Origin: Anaerolineales bacterium
GTDB taxonomy: Bacteria; Chloroflexota; Anaerolineae; Anaerolineales; UBA4823
Direction: 5' to 3'
Assembly: GCA_016932955.1 (NCBI GenBank)
Contig: JAFGBV010000122.1
Location: 1-52,453, forward strand
Length of the DNA stretch: 52,453 bases
Every line of letters starts with the position of its first letter. The first letter of the stretch is position 1. Positions 42,139-49,684 of this stretch are shown in pieces. The notes under the pieces are model-generated. The model saw only the letters and a program-made list of their open reading frames with translations, was not told the origin of the DNA and did no database searches. The translations under genes and the position numbers were made by a program.

Positions 42139-43350
42139 ATGCGCATCCTCTGCCTCACCGCACGCCTCCCCTATCCCCCCAACCGCGGCGACCGTTTGCG
42201 GGCTTATAACTTTATTAAAAGCCTCTCCCGCCAGCACGAGCTCCACCTGCTCTCCTTCATTGCCTCCCCTGCCGAGCGGGAATACCTCCCCCCGCTGCAA
42301 GAGCTTTGCCAAACCGTTCAGGTCGTCCAGAAGACGCCCCTCCAATCTGCCCTCACCACCGCCCTCAACCTCTGGCGTTCTGAGCCCCTCCAGGCTCTCT
42401 ATTACCGTTCTGCTGCCATGCAGCGCCTCGTCGATTCCACCCTCACCGCGCAGGAATTCAAAGCAATCTACATCCACCTCTTCCGCATGGCCCCCTACGT
42501 CGAGCACCACGCTACACACTACCGCATCCTTGACCTCACCGATGTCATCTCCCGCGAGATATCTCTTTCCCTCCCCTACCGCGGCCTCCTCTCCCGCCTG
42601 CTCTACCGCATTGAAGGTCCCCGCATCCGGCGGTATGAAATCCACACTGCTGATCATTTCGAAGAGACATGGCTGATCGCCGAAGCCGACCGCGCCCTGC
42701 TCGCCAAATCTTGCCCCCACGCCAATATCCGTATCATCACCAACGGCATCGACTCCGCGCACTTCTACCCCACTGGCCAACCCCGCAGCGAGGCTCGCAT
42801 CCTCTTCACCGGCCACATGGGCGTACCCCATAACATCGATGCTGCCTGCATCCTCGCCCAGCGCATCCTGCCCCTCGTCCAACAGCACATCCCCCACGCC
42901 ACCCTTCGCCTCGTCGGCGCCGACCCCTCCCCCGCCGTCCTTGCTCTCCAGAGCAAATCCACCTCCGTTACCGGCTTTGTCCCCGACCTGAACCGCGAGC
43001 TGAACCAGGCCGCCATCTTCGCCGCACCCCTCCGCTTCGCTGCCGGCGTCCAGAACAAAGTCCTTGAAGCCATGGCTGCCGCTTGCCCCGTTATCACCAC
43101 CTCCATCGTCAACGAGGGCATCCGCGCCACCGCCGGTCACGAGCTTTTCATCGCCAATACCGCTGAAGAGACAGCCAGCCAGCTCGTACTCCTTCTTCAA
43201 GAGCCCCTCCTCCGCCAGACCGTCGGCCAGGCCGCCGCCCGTTTTGTGAAACTCCACTTCTCCTGGGATGTCGTCCTCCACCGCCTTGCCGAAATTGAGG
43301 TAAACTTAAACAGGAATAATACACATACCGCCCAAAGGAGCCGCCCATGA
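42139..43350 (+). CDS. Glycosyltransferase, GT-B, PEP-CTERM/EpsH-associated type
   Basis: 403 residues. MRILCLTARLPYPPNRGDRL with the GDR loop, HELHLLSFIASPAEREYLPP and ILFTGHMGVPHNIDAACILA match the sugar-transferase family found in exosortase-linked exopolysaccharide loci. The C-terminal half has FAAPLRFAAGVQNKVLEAMA, the GT4-like acceptor region. No exosortase or PEP-CTERM protein was noticed here. Its stop overlaps the PFK ATG by four bases, an unexpected coupling of glycan assembly to glycolysis. Confidence 0.88.
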   Translation: MRILCLTARLPYPPNRGDRLRAYNFIKSLSRQHELHLLSFIASPAEREYLPPLQELCQTVQVVQKTPLQSALTTALNLWRSEPLQALYYRSAAMQRLVDSTLTAQEFKAIYIHLFRMAPYVEHHATHYRILDLTDVISREISLSLPYRGLLSRLLYRIEGPRIRRYEIHTADHFEETWLIAEADRALLAKSCPHANIRIITNGIDSAHFYPTGQPRSEARILFTGHMGVPHNIDAACILAQRILPLVQQHIPHATLRLVGADPSPAVLALQSKSTSVTGFVPDLNRELNQAAIFAAPLRFAAGVQNKVLEAMAAACPVITTSIVNEGIRATAGHELFIANTAEETASQLVLLLQEPLLRQTVGQAAARFVKLHFSWDVVLHRLAEIEVNLNRNNTHTAQRSRP

Positions 43351-45584
43351 CTGACCAATCTTCCTCCACTCACCGTATCGCCGTGCTCACCAGCGGCGGT
43401 GACGCCCCTGGGATGAATTCAGCCGTGCGCGCCGTCGTCCGCGCGGCCCTCGAGCAAAAAATGGAAGTCTATGCTATCTACGAGGGCTACCAGGGCATGT
43501 ACGAAGGCGGCGAGCGCATTAAAAAGATGAACTGGGATTCCGTCGGCGGCATCCTGCAGCGCGGCGGCACCGTCATCGGCACCGCCCGCAGCGAAGAATT
43601 CCGCACCCACGAAGGCCGCCGCCAGGCTGCCCGTAACCTGCTCCAGCACGAGATCGATAGCCTCGTCGTCATCGGCGGAGATGGCTCGCTCACCGGCGCC
43701 AATATCTTCCGCCAGGAATGGCCCACCATCCTCCAGGAGCTCGTTGCCAGCGGCGAGATCAGCGCTAAAGTCGCCAAGCGCCGCGCCTACCTCAGCATCG
43801 TTGGCCTCGTCGGCTCCATCGACAACGACATGTACGGCACCGACATGACCATTGGCGCCGATACCGCTCTCCACCGCATCACCGAAGCCGTAGATGCCAT
43901 CACCAGCACCGCCGCCTCTCACCAGCGCACCTTCATCGTCAAAGTCATGGGTCGCAATTGCGGCTACCTCGCCCTCATGGGCGCCCTCGCCACCGGCGCT
44001 GATTGGGTGCTCATCCCCGAAAGCCCCCCCGATGTTGATAACTGGCAGGAGGTGATGTGCGAGCGCCTCAAAGCCGGGCGCAAGGCTGGCCGCCGCGACA
44101 GCATTGTCATCATGGCAGAAGGCGCCCGCGACCGCCTTGGCAACTACATCGGCTCCTCTGATGTTCAAAAAGTTCTCGAGGAAAGCCTCGGCGAAGAAGT
44201 CCGAGTCACCATCCTCGGCCACGTCCAGCGTGGCGGTTCCCCCTCCGCCTTCGACCGCAACCTCGGCACCCTCATGGGCTACGCCGCCGTCCAGGCCATC
44301 TGCGAGGCCACCCCCGAAAGCGAGCCCCTCCTCATCGGCATGCGCGGCAACCGTGTCGCCACCTCCCCCCTCATGCACTGCGTCGAGCAGACCCTCGCCG
44401 TTGCCGACGCCATTAAAGCCCATGAATACGAAAAAGCCATGGAGCTGCGCACCACCTCCTTCAAAGAAGCCTTTCGCATCCTGCGCACCTTCGTCCGCTC
44501 CCTCCCCCACGATCCTCAGCCCGGTCAGGAACGCTACCGCATCGGCGTGCTCAATTCCGGCGCCCCCGCCCCCGGCATGAACACCGCCAGCCGCGCCGCG
44601 ATCCGCCTCGGCATTGACCAGGGCCACATCATGCTTGGTATCCAGCACGGCTTTGAAGGCCTCATCGAGGGCGAAGTGCGCGAGATGAATTGGATGAGCG
44701 TCAACGGCTGGGCATCCATGGGCGGCTCAGAGCTGGGTACCAATCGCAAAGTCCCCAAAGGGGCAGAGCTTTACACCATCGCCCGCAACATCGAAAGATA
44801 CGAGATCGATGCCCTGCTCGTTATCGGCGGCTGGAATGCTTACGCTTCTGTCCACAAGCTCTTCACCGAGCGTACCAACTTCCCCGCCTTCAATATCCCC
44901 ATCATCTGCCTCCCTGCCACCATCAACAACAACCTCCCTGGCACCGAGTTCTCCATCGGCGCCGATACCGCCCTCAACAACATTGTCGAAGCCGTCGATA
45001 AGATCAAGCAGTCCGCCGTTGCTGCCAGGCGCTGCTTCGTTGTAGAAGTGATGGGGCACGATTGCGGCTACCTTGCCCTCATGAGCGGGCTCGCCACCGG
45101 CGCTGAACGCGTTTACCTCAACGAAGAAGGCGTCACCCTCCACGACCTCGAAGTCGACCTCAACAACCTCGTCACCGGTTTCAGCAGCGGCAAGCGCCTT
45201 GGCTTGATGATCCGCAGCGAGCACGCCAATCCCATCTACACCACCGCCTTCATGGCAGCCCTCTTCGAAGAAGAAGGCCATCAGCTCTTCGACGTCCGCC
45301 AGGCCATCCTCGGGCATCTCCAGCAGGGCGGCGACCCCTCCCCCTTCGACCGCATCCAGGCAACCCGCCTGGCCAGCAAGTGCATCGACTTTCTCATCGA
45401 GCAGTGCAACCAGCGCCAGAACACCTGCTCCTTCATCGGCCTCCAGGGTGGCAAGCTGCTCTACCACAACATGGAAGATTTCACCCGTATGGTCGATCTT
45501 GTGCACGAGCGCCCCAAAGAACAGTGGTGGCTCGATCTACGCCCCATCGCCCACCTGCTCGCTCAACCTGCTCCGACCCCCTGA
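43347..45584 (+). CDS. Tandem two-domain 6-phosphofructokinase of eukaryotic (animal/fungal) type
   Basis: 745 residues, two PFK domains in one chain. N-half: IAVLTSGGDAPGMN (11-24), GGDGSLTGA (110-118), VGSIDND with catalytic Asp159, and ESPPD. The C-half begins near 397 (YRIGVLNSGAPAPGMN) and is catalytically degenerate: GGDGS is GGWNAY (494-499) and the Asp is Asn527 (ATINNNLPGTE). That is the arrangement of animal and fungal PFK, whose C-half became an allosteric domain. From memory of human PFKM, long blocks match, including SIDND...GTDMTIG, PATxxNNxPG and the C-terminal KEQWWLDLRPI. AAAGGAG precedes the ATG. It phosphorylates fructose-6-phosphate; effectors cannot be read from sequence. 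Confidence 0.93.
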   Translation: MTDQSSSTHRIAVLTSGGDAPGMNSAVRAVVRAALEQKMEVYAIYEGYQGMYEGGERIKKMNWDSVGGILQRGGTVIGTARSEEFRTHEGRRQAARNLLQHEIDSLVVIGGDGSLTGANIFRQEWPTILQELVASGEISAKVAKRRAYLSIVGLVGSIDNDMYGTDMTIGADTALHRITEAVDAITSTAASHQRTFIVKVMGRNCGYLALMGALATGADWVLIPESPPDVDNWQEVMCERLKAGRKAGRRDSIVIMAEGARDRLGNYIGSSDVQKVLEESLGEEVRVTILGHVQRGGSPSAFDRNLGTLMGYAAVQAICEATPESEPLLIGMRGNRVATSPLMHCVEQTLAVADAIKAHEYEKAMELRTTSFKEAFRILRTFVRSLPHDPQPGQERYRIGVLNSGAPAPGMNTASRAAIRLGIDQGHIMLGIQHGFEGLIEGEVREMNWMSVNGWASMGGSELGTNRKVPKGAELYTIARNIERYEIDALLVIGGWNAYASVHKLFTERTNFPAFNIPIICLPATINNNLPGTEFSIGADTALNNIVEAVDKIKQSAVAARRCFVVEVMGHDCGYLALMSGLATGAERVYLNEEGVTLHDLEVDLNNLVTGFSSGKRLGLMIRSEHANPIYTTAFMAALFEEEGHQLFDVRQAILGHLQQGGDPSPFDRIQATRLASKCIDFLIEQCNQRQNTCSFIGLQGGKLLYHNMEDFTRMVDLVHERPKEQWWLDLRPIAHLLAQPAPTP

Positions 45585-45587
45585 TCC

Positions 45588-45621
45588 GGATTCAGCCCCT
45601 TTTCCCATTGATCCTGAATTC
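45588..45621. terminator. Weak hairpin between convergent genes
   Basis: GGATTCAG (45588-45595) and CTGAATTC (45614-45621) pair over seven of eight bases around an 18-base loop containing CCCCTTTT. Located in the 40-base gap between the convergent pfk and radical SAM genes, exactly where the GC skew flips. It could act as a weak two-way terminator. Confidence 0.35.
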
Positions 45622-45624
45622 ACA

Positions 45625-46767
45625 CTATAAGAAGGACAATTGAAGCGCAGGGCGGGCACCGTCCAGCAAGATGTAAGGGGCGGCGCGCTTGGCGTTGGCG
45701 CCGAGGTGGCGCAGGGCAGAAAGGTCGCGCAGGGTGCCTTTACGCCGAGCAGAAAGGATGGCTAGGGCACTGCGCGGGCCGATGCCCGGGATACGCAGCA
45801 ACTCGTGGCGGTCGGCGCGGTTGATCTCGATCGGCTGACCGGTGAGGTGAGTCTGTGCCCAGGCCTGCTTGGGATCAGTGTCGAGGGGTAAAGCGCCAGA
45901 AGAGTCGAAGGGGAGTTCTTCGAGGTCGAAGCCGTAATCGCGAAGCAGAAAGGATGCCTCGTAAAGGCGCTGCTGGCGGGCGGGGCTGGTGGGGGCGTGA
46001 TTCTCCAGGGGAGTATCGGGGATGGGGTCAAAAGCGGAAAAGTAGGTGCGCTTGAGATTCAACTGGCTGTACAGGCTGGAGGTGGTGGAGAGCAGCTCCA
46101 GGTCAGTATCACCGACGGCGCCGACGACGAACTGGGTGACGGAGGAGGGCCAGCGCCCGTTCCAGCCCTGGTAGGCGGGTTGTGTGCGGCGGATCTCTTC
46201 GACCCAGCGCAGGGGTTGGAGCAATTCTTCGAGGAACTGCTTGTGGGGGGCAAGGCTGGAGAGGCGCTGCGTGTTGGGCGCTTCGAGGTTGATCGAGACG
46301 CGGTCAGCGAGCTGCATGGCGCGTTCCACCTGGGCGCGCTCGGCGCCGGGCATGATCTTAAGGTGCAGGTAGCCGCGGAAGCCGATCTTGTGGCGGAGGA
46401 TCTCGGCGGTGTCGATGAGCTGATCCTGGGTATGCGCGCCGCCGTCGATGAGACCGGAGGAGATGAAAAGCCCTTCGGCGGCACCGGCCTGGTGCAGGGC
46501 TTTGAAAGTGTAAGCAAACTCATCCGGTCGAAAAGTTGCCCGGCGGAAGTCGCGCCCGGCGCGGAAGGGGCAGTAGAAGCAGTCGCGCTCGCAGACCGAG
46601 GTGAGCAGTGTCTTGAGCAGCTTGATCTGCCGCCCGTTGGGCATCTGGGCAGTGCTAACGCAGACGGAGTCCTGCTTGCGCTGGGAGAGCTGGGGGCAGT
46701 GGGCATCTTCGGCAGGCTCCAGGTGCATCTGGGCGGTGAGCATTTTCAGACGAGAGATGGCGTCCAT
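45625..46767 (-). CDS. Radical SAM protein with helix-hairpin-helix (putative DNA repair/modification)
   Basis: About 380 residues. Radical SAM cluster motif VCERDCFYCPFRAGRDF (C-x3-C-x2-C). The C-terminal PIEINRADRHELLRIPGIGP is a DNA-binding helix-hairpin-helix. The combination marks the family annotated as putative DNA modification/repair radical SAM proteins, usually adjacent to a uracil-DNA-glycosylase-like gene. None is found here, so the gene is an orphan in this window. The ATG at 46767 is preferred: a consensus promoter ends six bases before it. Substrate unknown. Confidence 0.9.
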   Translation of the reverse strand: MDAISRLKMLTAQMHLEPAEDAHCPQLSQRKQDSVCVSTAQMPNGRQIKLLKTLLTSVCERDCFYCPFRAGRDFRRATFRPDEFAYTFKALHQAGAAEGLFISSGLIDGGAHTQDQLIDTAEILRHKIGFRGYLHLKIMPGAERAQVERAMQLADRVSINLEAPNTQRLSSLAPHKQFLEELLQPLRWVEEIRRTQPAYQGWNGRWPSSVTQFVVGAVGDTDLELLSTTSSLYSQLNLKRTYFSAFDPIPDTPLENHAPTSPARQQRLYEASFLLRDYGFDLEELPFDSSGALPLDTDPKQAWAQTHLTGQPIEINRADRHELLRIPGIGPRSALAILSARRKGTLRDLSALRHLGANAKRAAPYILLDGARPALQLSFL

Positions 46768-46773
46768 AGCTCT

Positions 46774-46801
46774 ATTATAGAACAAATGATCTCAGTGTCA
46801 A
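46774..46801 (-). promoter_or_regulatory. Consensus promoter giving a leaderless radical SAM transcript
   Basis: On the minus strand TTGACA (46796-46801) and TATAAT (46774-46779) are 16 bases apart. The ATG at 46767 begins six bases after the -10, so transcription should start at the A of ATG, with no ribosome-binding site. Confidence 0.8.
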
Positions 46802-47180
46802 GGGGAATTCGAGCTGGATGGAAATTCAAACAGGATGGATAGGACGGAATTCTGACAGGATACAAGGATGAAAGGATGAATGAAGGATGATTTACATAGG
46901 ATGGATATGGTGGAAAGGATTTACAGGATGATTTCTACCAAGATGAAAGGATGAATAGGACGCCTAGGGGGGATTTTGGGTGAATAGTATTCCATGACCC
47001 CCCAAAAAAGAGGAACGAATGAAACGACGAGGAACGACTATTCTCTAGACCCGGGCGGGGGGGAGAACCGTCCACGAATGTGGCGACAAAGAACGTCGCT
47101 GCACGAATACACGAATAGGGCGGACATGAATGGCTCTGGCGAGGGGGTGGAATGGTCGGGACGGGTGGCGACACAAACCA

Positions 47181-47199
47181 GGGCGGACGCGGTCCGCCC
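47181..47199. repeat. Perfect palindrome GGGCGGAC-GCG-GTCCGCCC
   Basis: Eight-base arms with a three-base loop. The surrounding text resembles 'GGGCGGACGCGGTCCGCCC' palindromes dispersed in several bacterial genomes; only one copy lies in this window. Confidence 0.6.
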
Positions 47200-47277
47200 G
47201 TACATCGCTGAGCGCCAACATGGCGGGGGCAGGGGTGGAGGGGAAGGCTGGGCGGAGGATGAGGTCATGGGATGATT

Positions 47278-47310
47278 ATAGCATATTATTAGAATAAATG
47301 TGCTATTTTT
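47278..47310. terminator. AT-rich hairpin with T tail
   Basis: ATAGCA (47278-47283) pairs with TGCTAT (47301-47306), with inner TTATT/AATAA pairs, followed by TTTT. It has a terminator-like form but no nearby gene ends here. Its AT-rich, imperfectly symmetrical shape also prompts comparison with XerCD dif sites; it does not match the consensus closely. Confidence 0.45.
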
Positions 47311-47489
47311 AAGACGGATATTCACAGGATTGACAGGATGGAAAGGATGGGCAGGATTGATTTCTAACAGGATACAAGGATGGGAATCTAAACAGGTGGA
47401 TAGGAATTCAGACAGGACGGATTGGAAGGATGGGGGTAGGGAGGGGGCCAACGCTTACATGGTATGATTCGTTCGATGGAGGTGGATGG

Positions 47490-47846
47490 ATGCTTGCGAT
47501 CACACAATCGATCACGTTTTTCTATGTGCGCGACCTGCAGGCGACGGCGGCGTTCTATGAGGGGGCGCTGGGGCTGCCGCTGCAGATCGACCAGGGGACA
47601 TGCCGCATCTACCGGGTGAGCGCAGATGGCTGGATCGGCTTCTGCGAGCGCGCCGATGCGCCTGAGCCGGACGGGACGATCATCACGCTGGTGACGCCGG
47701 ATGTGGATGGGTGGTATGCGATGCTGAGGGCGAAGGGAGTGCAGTTCGAGAAGACGCCGCAGGAGAACCCGCACTACCGCATCTATCACTGCTTCCTGCG
47801 CGACCCGGCGGGGAGGCTGGTGGAGATCCAGCGCTTCCTTGACTGA
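47490..47846 (+). CDS. VOC (glyoxalase/bleomycin-resistance/dioxygenase) family protein
   Basis: 118 residues. The pattern SITFFYVRDLQATAAFYEGALGLPLQ and ENPHYRIYHCFLRDPAGRLVEIQRF is a typical VOC betaalphabeta-beta-beta-beta unit ending with the metal-ligand Glu in VEIQRF. The first ligand position (usually His) is Thr/Phe here, so it may not bind metal as in glyoxalase I. GGAGGTGG lies before the ATG at 47490. Codons end mostly in G, the reverse of plus-strand genes left of 45.6 kb. It is convergent with the GNAT gene, two bases away. Function unknown. Confidence 0.85.
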   Translation: MLAITQSITFFYVRDLQATAAFYEGALGLPLQIDQGTCRIYRVSADGWIGFCERADAPEPDGTIITLVTPDVDGWYAMLRAKGVQFEKTPQENPHYRIYHCFLRDPAGRLVEIQRFLD

Positions 47847-47848
47847 AT

Positions 47849-48727
47849 CTATTGTTGCTGGTGGTAGAGGGCCATGTGGCGTTGCTCGTCCATGACCAGG
47901 ACTGCCTGACGGTAATCGCCGATGCGCTCCAGACCCAGCTTTTCGGCAGTGCGGACTGAACCGGGGTTATCGGCATCGCAGGTCCAATTGACCTGCTGCA
48001 GGCCGATGGCAAAGGCATGCTCGAGGGCGGCGGAGACGGCGATGGTGCCCAGGCTGCGGCGGCGGTATTCGGGTTGGGTTAAAAAGCCCAGGTCGCCGGA
48101 GCCGCCAGCGATAAAGTCCACGGTAGCCCAACTGGCAATGACGGGCGGCGCAACGCTGCGGTCAAGGGTGACAAAGCCGAAATCGATGAAGCGTGAATCG
48201 GTGATGGACTGCCATTTGGCCAGAGTGGCGGCGACGTCTTCCGGCAAGTGCACGCCAGGGATAGCAGCCAGATCGGGGGTGATGCGCTCGACGGTGAAGC
48301 CAGCGGGCAGGGCGGAGCGCCAATCGAAGCGCACCTGGCGACAAATGAAGTGGTAGCGGGGAAACCAGATTGGCGGGCGGGGGGCGAACACGGCGTCTAA
48401 TTGACCACCCCAGTCGTCGGGGTCGCAGGTCAGTAAAAGGACGGGGGAGTCGATGGGGACGACCTGGCGAGAGAAGATGGCGGCGTTCAGGGCATGGTTG
48501 AAGAGGTCGTTGGCGGGGTCGCCAGCCAGGTAGCCCCATGCGCCGTGGGCTTCGCTCTCGATAAAGGTGGTCAGCAGAGCAGAACGGGGTTGGGCAAGGT
48601 CATCTACATAGAGCTTACCAGGGTAGATGCCCTCCAGCACGGCAGCGCACATCGGCTGGGTGCGGGTGAAATGGGCGAAGAGGGGGCGGAGAAGGGATGA
48701 CTGGGAGATGGGGAGGGGTCGGATCAT
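47849..48727 (-). CDS. GNAT-family acetyltransferase
   Basis: 292 residues. The C-terminal third is the acetyl-CoA-binding core: LGFLTQPEYRRRSLGTIAVS with the RRxxG-like pyrophosphate loop, then ALEHAFAIGLQQVNWTCDAD and NPGSVRTAEKLGLERIG. The N-terminal half is a family-specific extension (GNAT acetyltransferase of the PF12746-like group). The substrate is unknown. It overlaps the ArsR-type regulator by four bases and probably is its regulated target. Confidence 0.88.
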   Translation of the reverse strand: MIRPLPISQSSLLRPLFAHFTRTQPMCAAVLEGIYPGKLYVDDLAQPRSALLTTFIESEAHGAWGYLAGDPANDLFNHALNAAIFSRQVVPIDSPVLLLTCDPDDWGGQLDAVFAPRPPIWFPRYHFICRQVRFDWRSALPAGFTVERITPDLAAIPGVHLPEDVAATLAKWQSITDSRFIDFGFVTLDRSVAPPVIASWATVDFIAGGSGDLGFLTQPEYRRRSLGTIAVSAALEHAFAIGLQQVNWTCDADNPGSVRTAEKLGLERIGDYRQAVLVMDEQRHMALYHQQQ

Positions 48728-49293
48728 GAGATTTTCCGGTGGTAAACGTTGTCCTTGCGGGTGATCAGGCCGGCTTCCACCAGGCCGCGCCGCAGGGCGG
48801 CTACGTCATCATTGAAATCGAGCAGGATGATGTTGACCTCGCGCTCGGGGTAGGGTTGGCCTGGCTCGAAGGCTTCAGCGATCTTTTCCAGGATCACCTG
48901 GCGTTTTTTGAGCTGGGCAGGGATTTTGGTCACACGCCCATGACGCATAAAGGTGGCGAGGACTTTTTTGCGGTAGGCGTCCACTTCCACGCTGCGGGGC
49001 AGGTCAGCCTGCTGCATGAAGACCAGCTCAGCGAGGGTCTTTTTGAGCAGCTGGCCCACCAATGAGTAAGTTTGGTAATACTGATCCTTGCGGGCAGCCA
49101 ACAACCCGGCATCGCTGAGCAGGGTGAGATGGTGGGAGACGGTGGCGGGGTTGAGGGAGAGGATCAGGGCAAGCTCTTCACCGTGGCGCGGTTTGGCGTG
49201 GATCAGGTTGAGGATGAGCAGGCGCACGGGGTGGCCGAGGGCTTTAAATAGAGCGGCGCGTCTTTCGAGGTCGGCACTGGCGGGGCTATTCAT
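48724..49293 (-). CDS. ArsR-family regulator with C-terminal DUF2087-like domain
   Basis: 189 residues. Winged-helix part (about 8-85) with RRAALFKALGHPVRLLILNL and NPATVSHHLTLLSDAGLLAA, the ArsR recognition helix. The C-terminal 105-189 (GRVTKIPAQLKKRQVILEKIAEAFEPG...YPEREVNIILLDFNDDVAALRRGLVEAGL) has the DUF2087 pattern, often fused to such regulators. No metal-binding Cys pair is seen, so the signal is probably not arsenic. Begins within the 82-residue gene's end (8-base overlap). A palindrome over the promoter is a likely operator. Confidence 0.9.
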   Translation of the reverse strand: MNSPASADLERRAALFKALGHPVRLLILNLIHAKPRHGEELALILSLNPATVSHHLTLLSDAGLLAARKDQYYQTYSLVGQLLKKTLAELVFMQQADLPRSVEVDAYRKKVLATFMRHGRVTKIPAQLKKRQVILEKIAEAFEPGQPYPEREVNIILLDFNDDVAALRRGLVEAGLITRKDNVYHRKIS

Positions 49294-49534
49294 CGGTGAG
49301 CTTCCTTCCGGTTACGCGCAGGTAACAATAGGCATAGATCTCGTTGACGTACTGCATGACACCGAGCTTGATCTTTTCTTTGACCAGGGCTTCTTCGTCG
49401 CCGAGGGCTTGTAGCAGCTCGACTTCGCGCTGACCGTAGGCGATTTGCTGCTGGATGATGAGCTGGAAAGCACGGGTGAGCTTTTCGGCCTGGGGGAGGT
49501 CGGAAGAGAGGATGGCTTCAAATTCAGGCTGCAT
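49286..49534 (-). CDS. Small conserved protein, first gene of the ArsR operon
   Basis: 82 residues, helical and charged: MQPEFEAILSSDLPQAEKLT followed by an amphipathic stretch. No family recognised. AAAGGAG precedes the ATG and the consensus promoter lies just upstream, so this is the first translated gene of the three-gene ArsR/GNAT operon. It may be a partner of the regulator. Confidence 0.75.
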   Translation of the reverse strand: MQPEFEAILSSDLPQAEKLTRAFQLIIQQQIAYGQREVELLQALGDEEALVKEKIKLGVMQYVNEIYAYCYLRVTGRKLTDE

Positions 49535-49566
49535 GGCTTACTCCTTTTTGCGTTTTGTGCAACATG

Positions 49567-49599
49567 ATTATATAATATAATTTGATAAATGTCAAATTA
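49567..49599 (-). promoter_or_regulatory. Consensus promoter overlapped by an ArsR operator
   Basis: Minus-strand TTGACA (49590-49595) and TATAAT (49567-49572) with a 17-base spacer. TAATTTGA (49578-49585) and TCAAATTA (49592-49599) form a perfect eight-base inverted repeat with a six-base gap over the -35 and spacer, where ArsR-type repressors usually bind. Strong support for autoregulation of the 82-aa/ArsR/GNAT operon. Confidence 0.8.
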
Positions 49600-49649
49600 A
49601 ATGTGGCAATTTGATTGTGGAAAGGTAATGGGATGGAGTGGTGTGATAA

Positions 49650-49678
49650 TTGCGAATTATTGGTATGTGGACTATACT
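49650..49678 (+). promoter_or_regulatory. Promoter giving a leaderless transcript of the 81-residue gene
   Basis: TTGCGA (49650-49655) and TATACT (49673-49678) are 17 bases apart. The ATG at 49685 follows six bases after the -10, so transcription is predicted to start at the A. No ribosome-binding site. Confidence 0.65.
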
Positions 49679-49684
49679 CAAAAC

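Larger units (their letters stand above)
46802..47489. repeat. Gene-free stretch with CAGGATG-type degenerate repeats
   Basis: No credible gene. Two blocks (about 46820-46960 and 47325-47430) consist of imperfect units around CAGGATGGAAAGGATGA, read on the plus strand with mixed spacings. Between them lies G-rich unique sequence with a palindrome GGGCGGAC-GCG-GTCCGCCC (47181-47199) and a T-tailed hairpin (47278-47310). The plus strand is strongly purine-rich (46861-46920 has only two C). It could be a degraded insertion, a chromosome-organising site, or slippage-generated DNA. Confidence 0.7.

Noticed and set aside
41344..43281. A 645-residue open frame antisense to the sulfotransferase 7 and glycosyltransferase genes
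   Set aside because: It is a shadow of C-ending codons on the plus strand; composition is Gly/Glu/Ala-rich with no domain, and both plus-strand genes are firmly identified.
43419..45506. Long antisense frames under the PFK gene (about 409 and 259 residues)
   Set aside because: Low-complexity Gly/Ala/Asp sequence mirrored from the PFK codons; no motif or ribosome-binding site.
45541..45700. A classical oriC with DnaA boxes
   Set aside because: No cluster of TTATCCACA-like boxes, AT-rich unwinding element or dnaA/dnaN genes were seen near the skew flip.
47278..47310. A dif site
   Set aside because: AT-rich and partly symmetrical, but it does not fit the 11-6-11 XerCD consensus well enough to claim.
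46802..47489. Possible CRISPR array in the GGATG-rich tract
   Set aside because: Units are short, imperfect and irregularly spaced, with no constant repeat/unique-spacer pattern and no cas genes.
46802..47489. An insertion sequence or transposase remnant
   Set aside because: No transposase-like reading frame, terminal inverted repeats or target duplication could be found.
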